Virus record (IMG/VR): IMGVR_UViG_3300031787_000060
Span: 1 to 64,000 of that record
DNA from: a virus
Reading direction: 5' to 3' (one strand)
Length of the DNA stretch: 64,000 nt
The notes beneath the pieces are model-generated. The model ran no database searches. It worked only from the letters and a program-made list of their open reading frames with translations, and was not told the DNA's origin. Position 1 is the first letter of the stretch; every line of letters starts with the position of its first letter. The translations under genes were made by a program, and so were the position numbers. Of the stretch, positions 1 through 8,814 are shown piece by piece.

Positions 1-32
1 ATAATAGAAAGACATTTATAATTCAACTATAA

Positions 33-59
33 CAAAAAAAAAGTCCTCACAAGGAGGAC
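33..59 (-). terminator. Rho-independent terminator of the minus-strand operon
   Basis: Read on the minus strand, a 6-bp stem (GTCCTC at 43-48 pairing with GAGGAC at 54-59, 5-base loop) is followed by a run of nine T residues (34-42). It lies 22 bases beyond the stop of the last gene of the minus operon and is well placed to end it. Confidence 0.75.
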
Positions 60-81
60 AAAATTTTTAGTGTATTTAATT

Positions 82-654
82 TTATTGAACTTTTTTAACT
101 TTTGAAATTTTACCTTCAAAAATGTGTTTACCTACTTTGATAGTCATAATTTCATTTGATTTTTGAGAAGACTCAACAAGAAGTCCATTTTCACTTAAAA
201 CTTCTTCAACCGTTTCCCTTACAATTTTTTTAATATCCGACGCAGATAATCCGTTAGATGTGTATGATGGTTCTTGTTTTTTTGATTCTGCAACTTGGGT
301 TTTGTTATTACCCATTAGTCTTGCGGCTTTTTCAATAACATCATCTGAAATTGTTGCCTGATATTGTTGTGGTTGGTCTATTGGGTGTTCCATCATCAAT
401 CTTTTGATTGCGTCAGGTAGTTTAGAATTTTTTATTCTATCTTCTGTCATAACTTTTGGGGCAACTGCTTTTGGTTGTTCTTGTGCTAAAAATTCTTGTG
501 GTATATTATAAGTTGCGGGTATAGGAGCCTCATCATATTCTCTAACTAATTGTTGAGTTGATGATGACCTTTTAGATGAACTTCCCTTGTCCATTTCGTC
601 GTGTCTATTCATAATTTCTTTAGACAACATTAGTTTTTGCATTAAATCATTCAT
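82..654 (-). CDS. Hypothetical phage protein, probably virion-associated
   Basis: A 190-residue protein I do not recognise by function. The N-terminal half is polar and low in complexity, with a Ser-rich stretch near residues 25-35. The C-terminus has a helical Glu/Val-rich segment (ending EEVLSENG) and then a short beta-rich tail with the motif VGKHIFEGKISKV. It is the last of five tightly packed minus-strand genes; its start overlaps the stop of the WYL-like gene by 8 bases, which suggests translational coupling. The operon has a late-type promoter, so a structural or assembly role is likely, but that is inference. No membrane segment or signal peptide is visible. Confidence 0.7.
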   Translation of the reverse strand: MNDLMQKLMLSKEIMNRHDEMDKGSSSKRSSSTQQLVREYDEAPIPATYNIPQEFLAQEQPKAVAPKVMTEDRIKNSKLPDAIKRLMMEHPIDQPQQYQATISDDVIEKAARLMGNNKTQVAESKKQEPSYTSNGLSASDIKKIVRETVEEVLSENGLLVESSQKSNEIMTIKVGKHIFEGKISKVKKVQ

Positions 655-1039
655 TTTCTAATTCAAATTTTGTACATACTCTTAATCCGACCATTCCTTT
701 ATCTTCAGGATTGTAATTTGGTCTTATTACATCAAATTTTTCACGTGGGTCAGATGAAAAGCTTCCAATTCTATCCACCCTAAATAATCTCCAACCTGGT
801 AATGGTTGGTCACCTATTGTTGCGGTGTGTGAAGCACCTTCTCTTTCCCATGCTCTTATTACTTTGTTACCTCTTTTTGATGTTCCGTAACAAAAAGGTT
901 CAATAACACGAAGTCCCTTACCACCGTTATCTTCTCCGTCATAGTAAATTATTGCAACATTTCTATTTTTTATTGCATTAGTAATTTCTTCACTACTTGC
1001 TTCAAAAATAAGTTGTTTTATGACGTTGTAAAGCTTCAT
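647..1039 (-). CDS. WYL-domain-like small protein with a possible capsid-targeting N-terminus
   Basis: A 130-residue protein. Residues about 20-100 read like a compact WYL-type beta fold: an I-x-Y-Y strand followed by acidic/Gly residues, a VIEPFCYG strand, a K-x-N-x-V-I-R-AW strand, and a GWRLFRVDRIGSF strand near residue 85. WYL domains bind ligands or nucleic-acid ends and occur in regulators and phage-defence systems; here the domain stands alone without a helix-turn-helix. The N-terminus, MKLYNVIKQLIFEASSEE, is a short helix with an L-I-F-E site that resembles T4 capsid-targeting peptides cut by the prohead protease after L/I-x-E. The stop overlaps the downstream gene by 8 bases and the start overlaps the upstream gene by 4 bases (ATGA). 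Confidence 0.75.
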   Translation of the reverse strand: MKLYNVIKQLIFEASSEEITNAIKNRNVAIIYYDGEDNGGKGLRVIEPFCYGTSKRGNKVIRAWEREGASHTATIGDQPLPGWRLFRVDRIGSFSSDPREKFDVIRPNYNPEDKGMVGLRVCTKFELENE

Positions 1040-1329
1040 TCTGTTGAAGGTGAATTATAAGGATTTTTTGAACTGTATTTGTTTAGTTTAATATTATCAA
1101 CTTTAGTAACTTGGTCTGTAGATGTACCACCATTAAATATATCTAAAAATACTCCTGTTCCTCTTCCTTTACCGTCACCATCAGAGATAGCGTCAGGATT
1201 AGTTACACCATATTCATTAGCATTTGATTTATAATCATTTCTTGTAACCAAGTCTTTTCTAACTTTTTCGGCAATAGCACTTAAAGTATTATCTGGTTGG
1301 TTTAAATCTATTGGAACTTTTGATGCCAT
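1036..1329 (-). CDS. Hypothetical small phage protein
   Basis: A 97-residue, polar, Asp/Asn/Gly-rich protein with no recognised domain. The middle has a Gly-Asp-Gly-rich turn region (DAISDGDGKGRGTGVF) and the C-terminus is Ser/Asn-rich and probably disordered. It overlaps the next gene by 4 bases and starts 4 bases after the upstream gene's stop, so it is clearly a member of the minus operon. I assign no function. Confidence 0.6.
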   Translation of the reverse strand: MASKVPIDLNQPDNTLSAIAEKVRKDLVTRNDYKSNANEYGVTNPDAISDGDGKGRGTGVFLDIFNGGTSTDQVTKVDNIKLNKYSSKNPYNSPSTE

Positions 1330-1333
1330 AATT

Positions 1334-1750
1334 TTATAATTTTTTCATTATTTCGTTTATTCTTTTTAAATTATCTACAACTTCTTTATTGTAATCTTCA
1401 TAAATAGAGTGATGACTTTTAGAAGGTCTGTTTAAATCCCTAACATTATCTTTTCTATGTGTTGATAAATATTGGTTTTGCATTCCTGAATCCGAAGCAT
1501 CTCTTTTTTGTCTCTTAATACTTCCTCTATCTGAATCTAAATTTTGTGTTATAAATGATTTTAAAGTACTTAAATCTTTATTACCAAATTTACCATTATC
1601 AATATCATGAAGTATTTTCTTCATATTTTGATATGTTAAAAATCCATTTGTAAAAATATTATGAATAGTTTTTTCGTCTTTAAAATTTTCTAAAGACGAT
1701 AATACGTTGTGAGGAACCTCGTATGTATTTCCATACATTTCACTATTCAT
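1334..1750 (-). CDS. Hypothetical phage protein
   Basis: A 138-residue, Lys/Asn/Asp-rich protein. An N-terminal helical region (about residues 12-75) contains the pattern FLTYQNMKKILHDI, a type of segment I associate with small conserved proteins of marine tailed phages, but I know no function for it. The middle is charged and probably disordered, and the C-terminus is a short amphipathic helix. The start overlaps the upstream gene's stop by 4 bases (ATGA), typical of coupled translation. Confidence 0.65.
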   Translation of the reverse strand: MNSEMYGNTYEVPHNVLSSLENFKDEKTIHNIFTNGFLTYQNMKKILHDIDNGKFGNKDLSTLKSFITQNLDSDRGSIKRQKRDASDSGMQNQYLSTHRKDNVRDLNRPSKSHHSIYEDYNKEVVDNLKRINEIMKKL

Positions 1751-2616
1751 TTCTTAAGTATTTTAACCAAGTCATTTATTTCAATACCTTCTTTGTCGGC
1801 CAATTTTTTAATATTTTCTAAATTTTTCATAAGGACTTTACTCAACCCACTTTTCTTACCCATTTCTTTGTCACCTGATTTTTTCTTAAGAACTATATCT
1901 TCAACCATTTTTTTCATCATTTCTTTTTTCTCTTCTTCCAAATTTTCTTTTTCAGAAATAGTCATTCTATCAATAAAACCTTTTTGTTTTTTAATTTTTT
2001 TGGGAACTCTTTCTAATTTTTGTCTATGTTTTTTAGCGTCAGGTTCTTTACCTTGTTGTCTTGTTCTTTCAGCCGCCTCTTCTTTATCTAAACCTAACTC
2101 TTTAACAAATGTTTTGAAAGTTTCAGGGCCATTTTTGTCTTTTGTTTCTTCATATCCAAATGCATCTGAAAAGTCAGTTTCATTAATTACCTCGTCAGTT
2201 TCTTCCTCACCCTCACCCCAATATACACGATATCCACGAGTAACAGGATTGTTTGTTTGTCTTGTTGCAACAACCTCCTGGTCCATTGTACTCTTTGGTG
2301 AAAGATAAGGATTAAAAATTGGAATTTTAGAACTTAAAAAACTTCCATCATAATCAACTAATTCTTCTAATTCGTCTTTTTTCTTATTTAAAGTTTTTTT
2401 AACGTCAGAATTATTTTTTAATTTTTTTTCTTTTTGAATTTTTGAAATTGTTTTTTCAACCTCTTTTTTATCTTTCTTGTCGAATTTAACAACTTCATCT
2501 TTTTTTCTGGCTTCAGTTAATGTATTAGAAACACTAAAATATACAGAAATATCTTGCTTCCCCTCTTTGATATAGAAGTAATATGGTGAACTAAAATATT
2601 CTTTATTAAATTCCAT
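1747..2616 (-). CDS. Lysine-rich hypothetical protein, first gene of the minus operon
   Basis: A 289-residue, highly charged protein (Lys/Glu/Asp runs at about residues 25-80 and 180-289), probably largely helical or coiled-coil with disordered linkers. The central part (about 95-165) is less charged and has aromatic/Gly residues including a GYRVYWGEGEEE stretch. The N-terminus has a short hydrophobic/aromatic segment ending in Y-I-K-E-G, another possible L/I-x-E cleavage site. Scaffold-like or internal head proteins of T4-like phages have this composition, but I cannot assign a role. It is preceded by a TATTTATA-type late promoter 14 bases upstream and heads the operon. Confidence 0.65.
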   Translation of the reverse strand: MEFNKEYFSSPYYFYIKEGKQDISVYFSVSNTLTEARKKDEVVKFDKKDKKEVEKTISKIQKEKKLKNNSDVKKTLNKKKDELEELVDYDGSFLSSKIPIFNPYLSPKSTMDQEVVATRQTNNPVTRGYRVYWGEGEEETDEVINETDFSDAFGYEETKDKNGPETFKTFVKELGLDKEEAAERTRQQGKEPDAKKHRQKLERVPKKIKKQKGFIDRMTISEKENLEEEKKEMMKKMVEDIVLKKKSGDKEMGKKSGLSKVLMKNLENIKKLADKEGIEINDLVKILKK

Positions 2617-2630
2617 TTGGCTTTTTACAT

Positions 2631-2637
2631 ATAAATA
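2631..2637 (-). promoter_or_regulatory. Late-type promoter motif (TATTTAT)
   Basis: The minus strand reads AAGTATTTATATG, ending 14 bases before the start at 2616. It lies 12 bases from an opposite-facing copy, making a compact divergent pair. Confidence 0.6.
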
Positions 2638-2649
2638 CTTGGATTTAAC

Positions 2650-2656
2650 TATTTAT
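2650..2656 (+). promoter_or_regulatory. Late-type promoter motif (TATTTAT)
   Basis: TATTTATC ends about 7 bases before the ATG at 2664. With T4-like spacing the transcript would begin at or next to the start codon. Confidence 0.6.
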
Positions 2657-2663
2657 CAATAGA

Positions 2664-5588
2664 ATGGCTCAACAGAATATAAATCAATTCAATTTTAAAA
2701 AGTGGTATGTTAAACCTGTCCCAAAAATTTTTGACATTTGTTTAGCATCGGATGAAAAAGATTATAACGAAGAAGTTGTATTTTCAACTAATCTTATTGG
2801 TTATAATGATGGTAATAGATTACCTATTTATTTTGATTTAAATAATCCTTTATCATCACAAGAACTAACAATTAACTATGGTGATTTTTTATCAGGTAAT
2901 ACTTTAGTTTCATTAAATTATTACAATCCACTAAATGATGATTTAAATTGTTTAACCGCATCTACATTATGTGATATTGGATTAACAGGCATAGATAATG
3001 GTTTAGTACCACAGATGACAGGTGAAACAATTAATTACACAATGGGTTTATTTACTGGGTCAAGTAAGTGGGATAGATATTATTTTGATAGAAGAACAAA
3101 ATTATTTCAGGTAACTGGATATACGAATCCTCCAAACGAAAGATTTTCAGGAAATACAAAACAAACTTTGTATAATATGGTTTCAGAATCAGGTTATACT
3201 ATTACATATTACAATCAATTGTATGGAGGGTTTTATCAAGGTTTCTTTAGATTGTTTGGATATGACTACGAAACATTTCCAAGTAGAACAAACGAAGGAT
3301 GGACTGTTGAAATGTTAATTAGACCAAGATATGTTGATGAATTTGCGCCGACATCATCTCAAACAACTTTAAATTTAACATATCCTGAAAATGAAAATAC
3401 TTTTTTCTACTTTGGGGCGAGAGCTGAAAATAAATTCTACCATCACGCATCAGGTTCACCATCTTCAGATAGTGGATACACAAGAGTTACAAGTGTTTTA
3501 AGTGGATGTTTAGAAACTTGTGCTTGTTCAAACACGGGTGTGACCAATTCAAGATGTGTTGAAGTATATGAACCTTTGGTTTATAGTCCACAACATAATA
3601 CAGATTGTAATTGTGGGTGTAACGCAACCACCCAAGTTCCAAATAGTGACAAAGACCCGTTATACGATTCAATGTCAAATTCATTTTCATTGAGGTTATC
3701 AGGTGACCCTAAAAATCCAAAAGTTTGTGTTAAAGTATTAACATTTACAGGTGGATGTGTCACTACTGGTACTTGTCCAACAACAGGTATTACATATCAA
3801 ACAGGATATACTATTACTGAATATTGTTCATCAAATCAAATTTTTGATTATTGTGAAAGTTTAAATTCTGATTATACAACAAAAGAACATTGGATTTTAG
3901 TAGATTGTGTGTGGGAAAGAAGTACTTATTTTGATACTTGTGATTTATATTACAGAGGAGGGTTAGGACTAATTAGTGATACAGAATATGTTGATAGTTT
4001 ATCAAATAATACCGTATTATTAATCGAACCACCAATAACACATACAGGTTCAACACCTGCGGAACAAGTTGAGATAGTTAACCTAAATGAAAGATGGTTA
4101 ATTGAGAGAGAAGATAGATTAGGTGTGTTAAAAATCTATATTAACGGAAGATTATTCTATGTTATTAACGGATTTGAAGAGGTAATCCCAAGAGCTCTAA
4201 ATACAGAAAAAGAAAAACAATTAGGTGTTCCATTTAATATTTCTTGGGGTGGTGGAACACAAGGTTTAAGAGAGAGTTTAACTTTTACCGGATGTCCAAC
4301 AACCTTAACAGGATTGACATACATGCAAGACCCTGAGGTTATGCCAAATCAAACATTGTCAGGAACTTCATTATCAGGTTTAACAACCAATATACTATTA
4401 GAACCAACTTTTGGTGGAACGTTTGATGGTGCAATTTCTCAATTCAGAATGTATACAGAACCATTAAGTTATCCTGAAGTTATACATAATTTTGATATTT
4501 TAAAAAGTCCGTTTTTACTTTTTGACTACGGATGTCCCGATTGTTCTGACGGATTAATTAACGATATTTGTTTATTAGTTTCAGGTAATAATCTTACAGT
4601 TACCTCAACTACTTTTGCCGATAGAACATTTAATTTATATTATGATGTTTCAGAATCAAATCCAAGATATTTGATTACATCAGGTCAGACATTCCCATTT
4701 ACAGTTAACAATACTACAATACCTAATTGTTGTTATAATAACTTTTATTTACATTTAATTGAGGATGACCAAACTTTAATTTTAACTTGTTTTGACCCAA
4801 GTAGACCAACACCAACACCGACACCTACCGTCACACCAACACCATCAGTTACTCCAACTATTACGCCAACACCATCGGTTACTCCAACAATTTACGCGTC
4901 TCCAACACCAACAACAACATCTACTCCAACTAATACTGAAACACCAACAAATACACCAACAAATACTCCTACCGTAACCCAAACCCCTACTAATACCGCA
5001 ACTGTAACTCAAACTCCAACTAATACTGTAACTCCAAGTCAAACTCCTACAAATACACCAACAGTTACACAAACTCCAACAATAACATCAACCCCAACTA
5101 ACACGCCAACAGTAACTAAAACACCAACGGTAACTCCTACAGTTAGTTTAACTCCATCACCATCACCTGCGGAACCTTTAAATATGTATGTGATTGGTAA
5201 TGAAAAGAATGGTGACTGTTCAGTATCAAGTATGGTTGTTCAATATAGAGATATTAATGGTAATTATGTTAGTCAAACTTTAGGTTCTCTTAGTGATATT
5301 GGTTATATGACAGTTGTGTCTTACGCGAGTTATCCGCCACGATGGATATCAGGTCCAGCATCACCTGACGGATTTGATTTAATTGATTTAGGAACTTATT
5401 CATCTACAAGTTGTTATAATTTCCAAGCGACGACTTATTGTCAAACATTACCACCTGACTTAACTTTAAATTATGTGGATTGTAATGGTGTAAATCAAAC
5501 TATAGACTACGCTGGTGAAAGTCTTTACACATTCTCAGCCAGAACATTTACCGCAGAAAACAAAATACAAATTCAGAAACAAGCTTAA
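2664..5588 (+). CDS. Tail fibre/adhesin with LamG-like domain and Thr-Pro linker
   Basis: A 974-residue structural protein. The N-terminus (about 1-60, starting MAQQNINQFNFKKWYV) probably anchors it to the virion. Residues about 200-620 look like a concanavalin/LamG-type jelly roll: GWTVEMLIRPR, then strands such as LKIYINGRLFYV, and a closing FDGAISQFRMYTEPLSY segment typical of the last strands of that fold. The LamG part has a Cys-rich insertion (about 275-440). Residues about 712-834 are a long Thr-Pro/Ser linker, and a separate Cys-containing domain of about 140 residues ends the protein. LamG domains bind carbohydrates, so host-surface recognition is likely. It has its own late promoter and stands between an opposite-facing operon and DNA polymerase. 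Confidence 0.75.
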   Translation: MAQQNINQFNFKKWYVKPVPKIFDICLASDEKDYNEEVVFSTNLIGYNDGNRLPIYFDLNNPLSSQELTINYGDFLSGNTLVSLNYYNPLNDDLNCLTASTLCDIGLTGIDNGLVPQMTGETINYTMGLFTGSSKWDRYYFDRRTKLFQVTGYTNPPNERFSGNTKQTLYNMVSESGYTITYYNQLYGGFYQGFFRLFGYDYETFPSRTNEGWTVEMLIRPRYVDEFAPTSSQTTLNLTYPENENTFFYFGARAENKFYHHASGSPSSDSGYTRVTSVLSGCLETCACSNTGVTNSRCVEVYEPLVYSPQHNTDCNCGCNATTQVPNSDKDPLYDSMSNSFSLRLSGDPKNPKVCVKVLTFTGGCVTTGTCPTTGITYQTGYTITEYCSSNQIFDYCESLNSDYTTKEHWILVDCVWERSTYFDTCDLYYRGGLGLISDTEYVDSLSNNTVLLIEPPITHTGSTPAEQVEIVNLNERWLIEREDRLGVLKIYINGRLFYVINGFEEVIPRALNTEKEKQLGVPFNISWGGGTQGLRESLTFTGCPTTLTGLTYMQDPEVMPNQTLSGTSLSGLTTNILLEPTFGGTFDGAISQFRMYTEPLSYPEVIHNFDILKSPFLLFDYGCPDCSDGLINDICLLVSGNNLTVTSTTFADRTFNLYYDVSESNPRYLITSGQTFPFTVNNTTIPNCCYNNFYLHLIEDDQTLILTCFDPSRPTPTPTPTVTPTPSVTPTITPTPSVTPTIYASPTPTTTSTPTNTETPTNTPTNTPTVTQTPTNTATVTQTPTNTVTPSQTPTNTPTVTQTPTITSTPTNTPTVTKTPTVTPTVSLTPSPSPAEPLNMYVIGNEKNGDCSVSSMVVQYRDINGNYVSQTLGSLSDIGYMTVVSYASYPPRWISGPASPDGFDLIDLGTYSSTSCYNFQATTYCQTLPPDLTLNYVDCNGVNQTIDYAGESLYTFSARTFTAENKIQIQKQA
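4801..5172 (+). repeat. Low-complexity Thr-Pro linker-coding repeat
   Basis: About 370 bases of imperfect ACn-CCn units encode [14 protein letters not shown]-like and PTNTPTVTQT-like repeats. The unit is irregular (VTPT, TNTP, TQTP), which suggests repeated expansion and drift. A second copy of the same kind lies at 62227-62450. Confidence 0.8.
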
Positions 5589-5623
5589 ATTTAATTTGAC
5601 TTATAATATTTGATTGGTTAAAC

Positions 5624-5660
5624 TTACCATACAAGGTAAATTCCGACCTTAATTTCGGAA
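5624..5660 (+). promoter_or_regulatory. Structured leader of DNA polymerase, possible translational operator
   Basis: Two adjacent hairpins are possible: TTACC (5624-5628) with GGTAA (5635-5639), and TTCCGA (5641-5646) with TCGGAA (5655-5660). A competing pairing, AAGGT (5633-5637) with ACCTT (5646-5650), would disrupt both. There is no T-run, so it does not look like a terminator. It ends 23 bases before the polymerase ATG. T4 gp43 represses its own translation through a leader hairpin; the same role here is inference. Confidence 0.4.
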
Positions 5661-5683
5661 GCAAATACACCATTTTAAATTTT

Positions 5684-8479
5684 ATGATATCAAACGAAGA
5701 AATTGAAAATTTCCTTCAGGGAAATGATGACGAAAAATATATCGTCAGTGTCGAATACGATTACGTCAAAGATTGTGTTTGGAAAATTATCGAACACCCA
5801 ATTCACGGAAAACAAATTAAAAAAGATACCTTCATCCCATTTGCTTGGGTAGGTGATTTACGTGGGTTAAATTTTTATAAATCCTCAAAAGCATTACAAA
5901 AAGAGGCAATGACAAAACATAAAATTGTCATTGAAAAATTAAGAACTGATGGTAACGAAAGATTAGAAAAAGGTTTAACCTTTATGGTTAAATCCTTAAA
6001 CGGATATCGTTCTCTCATCCAATTTTTTAGAGATGGTGGTGTTGACCCATGGGGTGAAACAACAAAAGGTTTAGTATTAATATTACCACCTGTTGAACAA
6101 TTCTTGGTTACAAAAGAAAAACGATTATTCAAGGGATTTGACGATTACAACAGTATTACGAGGTTTGTATTTGACTTAGAGACGACCGCATTAGAACCAA
6201 AGGATGGTCGTATATTCATGATAGGAATGAAAACCAATAAAGGTTTTAGTCAGGTAATTGAGTGTTCAACTGAAGAACAAGAAAGAGAAGGTATTATTAA
6301 ATTTTTTAATACCATAGATGAACTTAAACCAAGTATCATCGCGTCTTATAACGGATTTAACTTTGACTGGTTTTGGTTATTTGAAAGAGCCAAAGCTTTA
6401 AAGTTGGATATTAAGAAAGTTGCCAAAACTCTTAATCCAATCAATCCAATTAAACAATCTGAAAGTTTATTAAAACTTGCAAATGAGGTTGAGAGATTTA
6501 ATCAGACATCTATGTGGGGTTATAACGTTGTTGATACGTTACACGCAGTTAGAAGAGCTCAGGCAATCAACTCATCTATCAAATCTGCGGGTTTGAAATA
6601 TATTACCCAATACATTAAGGCTGAAGCACCTGACCGTGTTTATATTGACCACACAGATATTGGTCCATTTTATGCAAAGAAAGAAGAGTTTTGGTTAAAC
6701 ATTCAAAACGGAAAATATAAAAAAGTGGGGGTTGACCCAAAGATTGACGAAGCGTGTTCTAAACATTCAAACATATATATCAAAACAACAGGTGATGATT
6801 TGGTTGAACGATATCTTGACGATGACTTGGAGGAAACTTTAACGGTTGATGAAGAATTCAATCAGGGTTCATTCTTACTTGCATCTTTGGTTCCAACAAC
6901 ATATGAAAGGGTTTCTACAATGGGAACTGCAACATTATGGGAAATCCAAATGAGAGCATGGTCTTATAAACACATGTTGGCTATTCCTGCTAAGAATGAA
7001 AAGACAGAATTTGTTGGTGGTTTATCACGACTACTTAAAGTAGGTTATTCAACAGATGTATTGAAACTTGACTTCTCATCACTTTATCCGTCAATACAAC
7101 TTGTTCACGATGTATTCCCAACTTGTGATATTACAGGAGCAATGAAAGGAATGTTAAATTACTTCCGTAATACTCGTATCAAGTATAAAAACTTGGCGAA
7201 AGAATATCAGGATATTGATAAAAAACAAGCAACATCTTACGACAGAAAACAATTACCAATTAAGATTTTCATCAACTCAATGTTCGGAGCGTTATCCGCT
7301 CCACAAGTATATCACTGGGGTGACATGTATATGGGTGAACAGATTACCTGTACAGGACGACAATACCTTCGTCAGATGTTACGTTTCTTTATGAAACGAG
7401 GATATACCCCACTTGTATGTGATACGGATGGTATGAATTTCTCGTTACCTGAAGGTGGTGTTGATGATAGAAGATACATCGGTAAGGGTAAAAATTGGTT
7501 AGTTAAAGAAGGTAAAGAATACACAGGTTACGACGCTGATGTTGCCGAGTTTAACGATATGTTTATGAAAGGGGCTATGGGACTTGATTGTGATGGAACT
7601 TGGAAATCCTGTATGAACATTGCTCGTAAGAACTACGCAACAATGGAACATAATGGTAAGATTAAACTCACAGGTAACTCAATCAAGAGTAAGAAATTAC
7701 CACTTTACATTGAGGACTTTTTGGATAAAGGAATTAAGATGTTGTTAGAAGGTAATGGACAAGCATTTGTTGAGTGGTATTATGAATATTTAGAAGTAAT
7801 CTTTAACCAACAAATTCCTTTAATGAAGATTGCCCAAAGAGCGAAAGTTAAATTATCAATTGATGATTATAACAAACGTTCAAAGGAAAAGACCAAGGCC
7901 GGTAATGAAATGTCTCGTATGGCTCATATGGAATTGGCAATGAGAGATGGAATTGCGGTTAGTTTAGGTGATGTGATATTCTATGTGAACAATGGTGTGA
8001 AAGCATCACATGGTGACGTTCAAAAGGTTAATAAACCTAAAAAAGGATGGTCACAATCTGATTTGGATAATATGATGGAAGGATATGGTAAAATACCTCG
8101 TGAAATGGTTGAATCGTATGTAAAACTTAATTGTTATCGTCTTGACCCATCTGAATTGGAATCAAATCCTGATATGACAGGTGAATATAACGTAGCTAGA
8201 GCGATTGTTACATTTAATAAAAGAATTGAACCTTTGTTAATTGTGTTTAATGAAGAAGTTAGAAATAATCTAATTGTTACCGACCCTAAAGACAGAGCTT
8301 TATTTACCAAAGAACAATGTAAACTAATTAATGGTGTTCCTTTTGAACCTGCCGACCAAGATAGTATTGAAGATTTGTTAACTATTACAGACCAAGAAAT
8401 GGTGTATTGGGGTAAACGAGGAATTGACCCTGAATACATTTATGAATTAGCGGAAGAAGGATGGGAAGAAATGGTTTAA
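5684..8479 (+). CDS. 43: Family B DNA polymerase (T4 gp43-like)
   Basis: A 931-residue replicative polymerase with proofreading. Exonuclease motif I is FDLETTA with D164 and E166; motif II is in ASYNGFNFDWFW; motif III is probably RYLDDD. Polymerase motif A is DFSSLYPSI starting at D463, motif B is KIFINSMFGALSA, and motif C is CDTDGMNFS with D580 and D582. All catalytic acidic residues are present, and the length is close to T4 gp43 (about 900 residues). It lacks the TATTTAT late motif seen before structural genes and instead has a structured leader. It lies alone between late genes, far from the rest of the replication genes at 35-43 kb. The 3' end overlaps a convergent gene by 4 bases. Confidence 0.97.
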   Translation: MISNEEIENFLQGNDDEKYIVSVEYDYVKDCVWKIIEHPIHGKQIKKDTFIPFAWVGDLRGLNFYKSSKALQKEAMTKHKIVIEKLRTDGNERLEKGLTFMVKSLNGYRSLIQFFRDGGVDPWGETTKGLVLILPPVEQFLVTKEKRLFKGFDDYNSITRFVFDLETTALEPKDGRIFMIGMKTNKGFSQVIECSTEEQEREGIIKFFNTIDELKPSIIASYNGFNFDWFWLFERAKALKLDIKKVAKTLNPINPIKQSESLLKLANEVERFNQTSMWGYNVVDTLHAVRRAQAINSSIKSAGLKYITQYIKAEAPDRVYIDHTDIGPFYAKKEEFWLNIQNGKYKKVGVDPKIDEACSKHSNIYIKTTGDDLVERYLDDDLEETLTVDEEFNQGSFLLASLVPTTYERVSTMGTATLWEIQMRAWSYKHMLAIPAKNEKTEFVGGLSRLLKVGYSTDVLKLDFSSLYPSIQLVHDVFPTCDITGAMKGMLNYFRNTRIKYKNLAKEYQDIDKKQATSYDRKQLPIKIFINSMFGALSAPQVYHWGDMYMGEQITCTGRQYLRQMLRFFMKRGYTPLVCDTDGMNFSLPEGGVDDRRYIGKGKNWLVKEGKEYTGYDADVAEFNDMFMKGAMGLDCDGTWKSCMNIARKNYATMEHNGKIKLTGNSIKSKKLPLYIEDFLDKGIKMLLEGNGQAFVEWYYEYLEVIFNQQIPLMKIAQRAKVKLSIDDYNKRSKEKTKAGNEMSRMAHMELAMRDGIAVSLGDVIFYVNNGVKASHGDVQKVNKPKKGWSQSDLDNMMEGYGKIPREMVESYVKLNCYRLDPSELESNPDMTGEYNVARAIVTFNKRIEPLLIVFNEEVRNNLIVTDPKDRALFTKEQCKLINGVPFEPADQDSIEDLLTITDQEMVYWGKRGIDPEYIYELAEEGWEEMV

Positions 8480-8811
8480 TACTGTTTCAACCCGTCTGAT
8501 GAAACTATAAACCAAGAACCAAATGCGTAGTATAGTTCAACACAAGCTCCCTTTTCAATATTAATTTCATTAAACTCTTCATCAATCAAACCCTCAATGG
8601 GTTTGATTTTTGTATTAGTAAGTGCTTTTACTATTACATGGTCAGTATTGTTATGATTTAAAACAATTTCAATTTCATCTAATTCTTTTGTAATTACAAC
8701 ACTTTCACCTTCAGTTGTATATTTTTCATCCGAAATCATACATACTTCAGAAGTTGTTAATACTTGGTTTCCGATGACTCTTCTCATCGGAATTGATTTT
8801 TGAACACTCAT
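8476..8811 (-). CDS. Small beta-rich virion protein (hypothetical)
   Basis: A 111-residue protein, rich in beta-strand formers, with a C-terminal strand pair CVELYYAFGSWFIVSSDGLKQ near residues 88-109. Similar V-x-L-x-Y...W-x-I-x-S-S-D-G endings occur in small phage capsid-surface or neck/fibre proteins, so a structural role is likely. It starts 3 bases beyond the stop of the neck-protein gene and is probably co-transcribed with it. Its stop overlaps the end of the convergent DNA polymerase gene by 4 bases, with no terminator visible between them. Confidence 0.6.
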   Translation of the reverse strand: MSVQKSIPMRRVIGNQVLTTSEVCMISDEKYTTEGESVVITKELDEIEIVLNHNNTDHVIVKALTNTKIKPIEGLIDEEFNEINIEKGACVELYYAFGSWFIVSSDGLKQY

Positions 8812-8814
8812 AAA

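Noticed and set aside
1709-2308. Long plus-strand open frame opposite the lysine-rich minus gene
   Set aside because: It mirrors the Lys/Glu-rich codons of the real gene as a Phe/Ser/Leu-rich protein, has no start signal, and is covered by well-packed minus-strand genes.
4792-5072. Open frames in other phases across the Thr-Pro repeat
   Set aside because: Repetitive ACnCCn DNA is open in several frames; the His/Gln-rich and Cys/Trp/Ser-rich products are artefacts of the repeat.
4801-5172. CRISPR-like array in the repeat region
   Set aside because: The repeats are short, degenerate, without spacers of uniform length, and they encode a continuous protein linker.
5595-5612. Bacteroidota-type promoter (TTTG and TAATATTTG) before DNA polymerase
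   Set aside because: The two elements are too close together and the -7 element has the wrong internal spacing.
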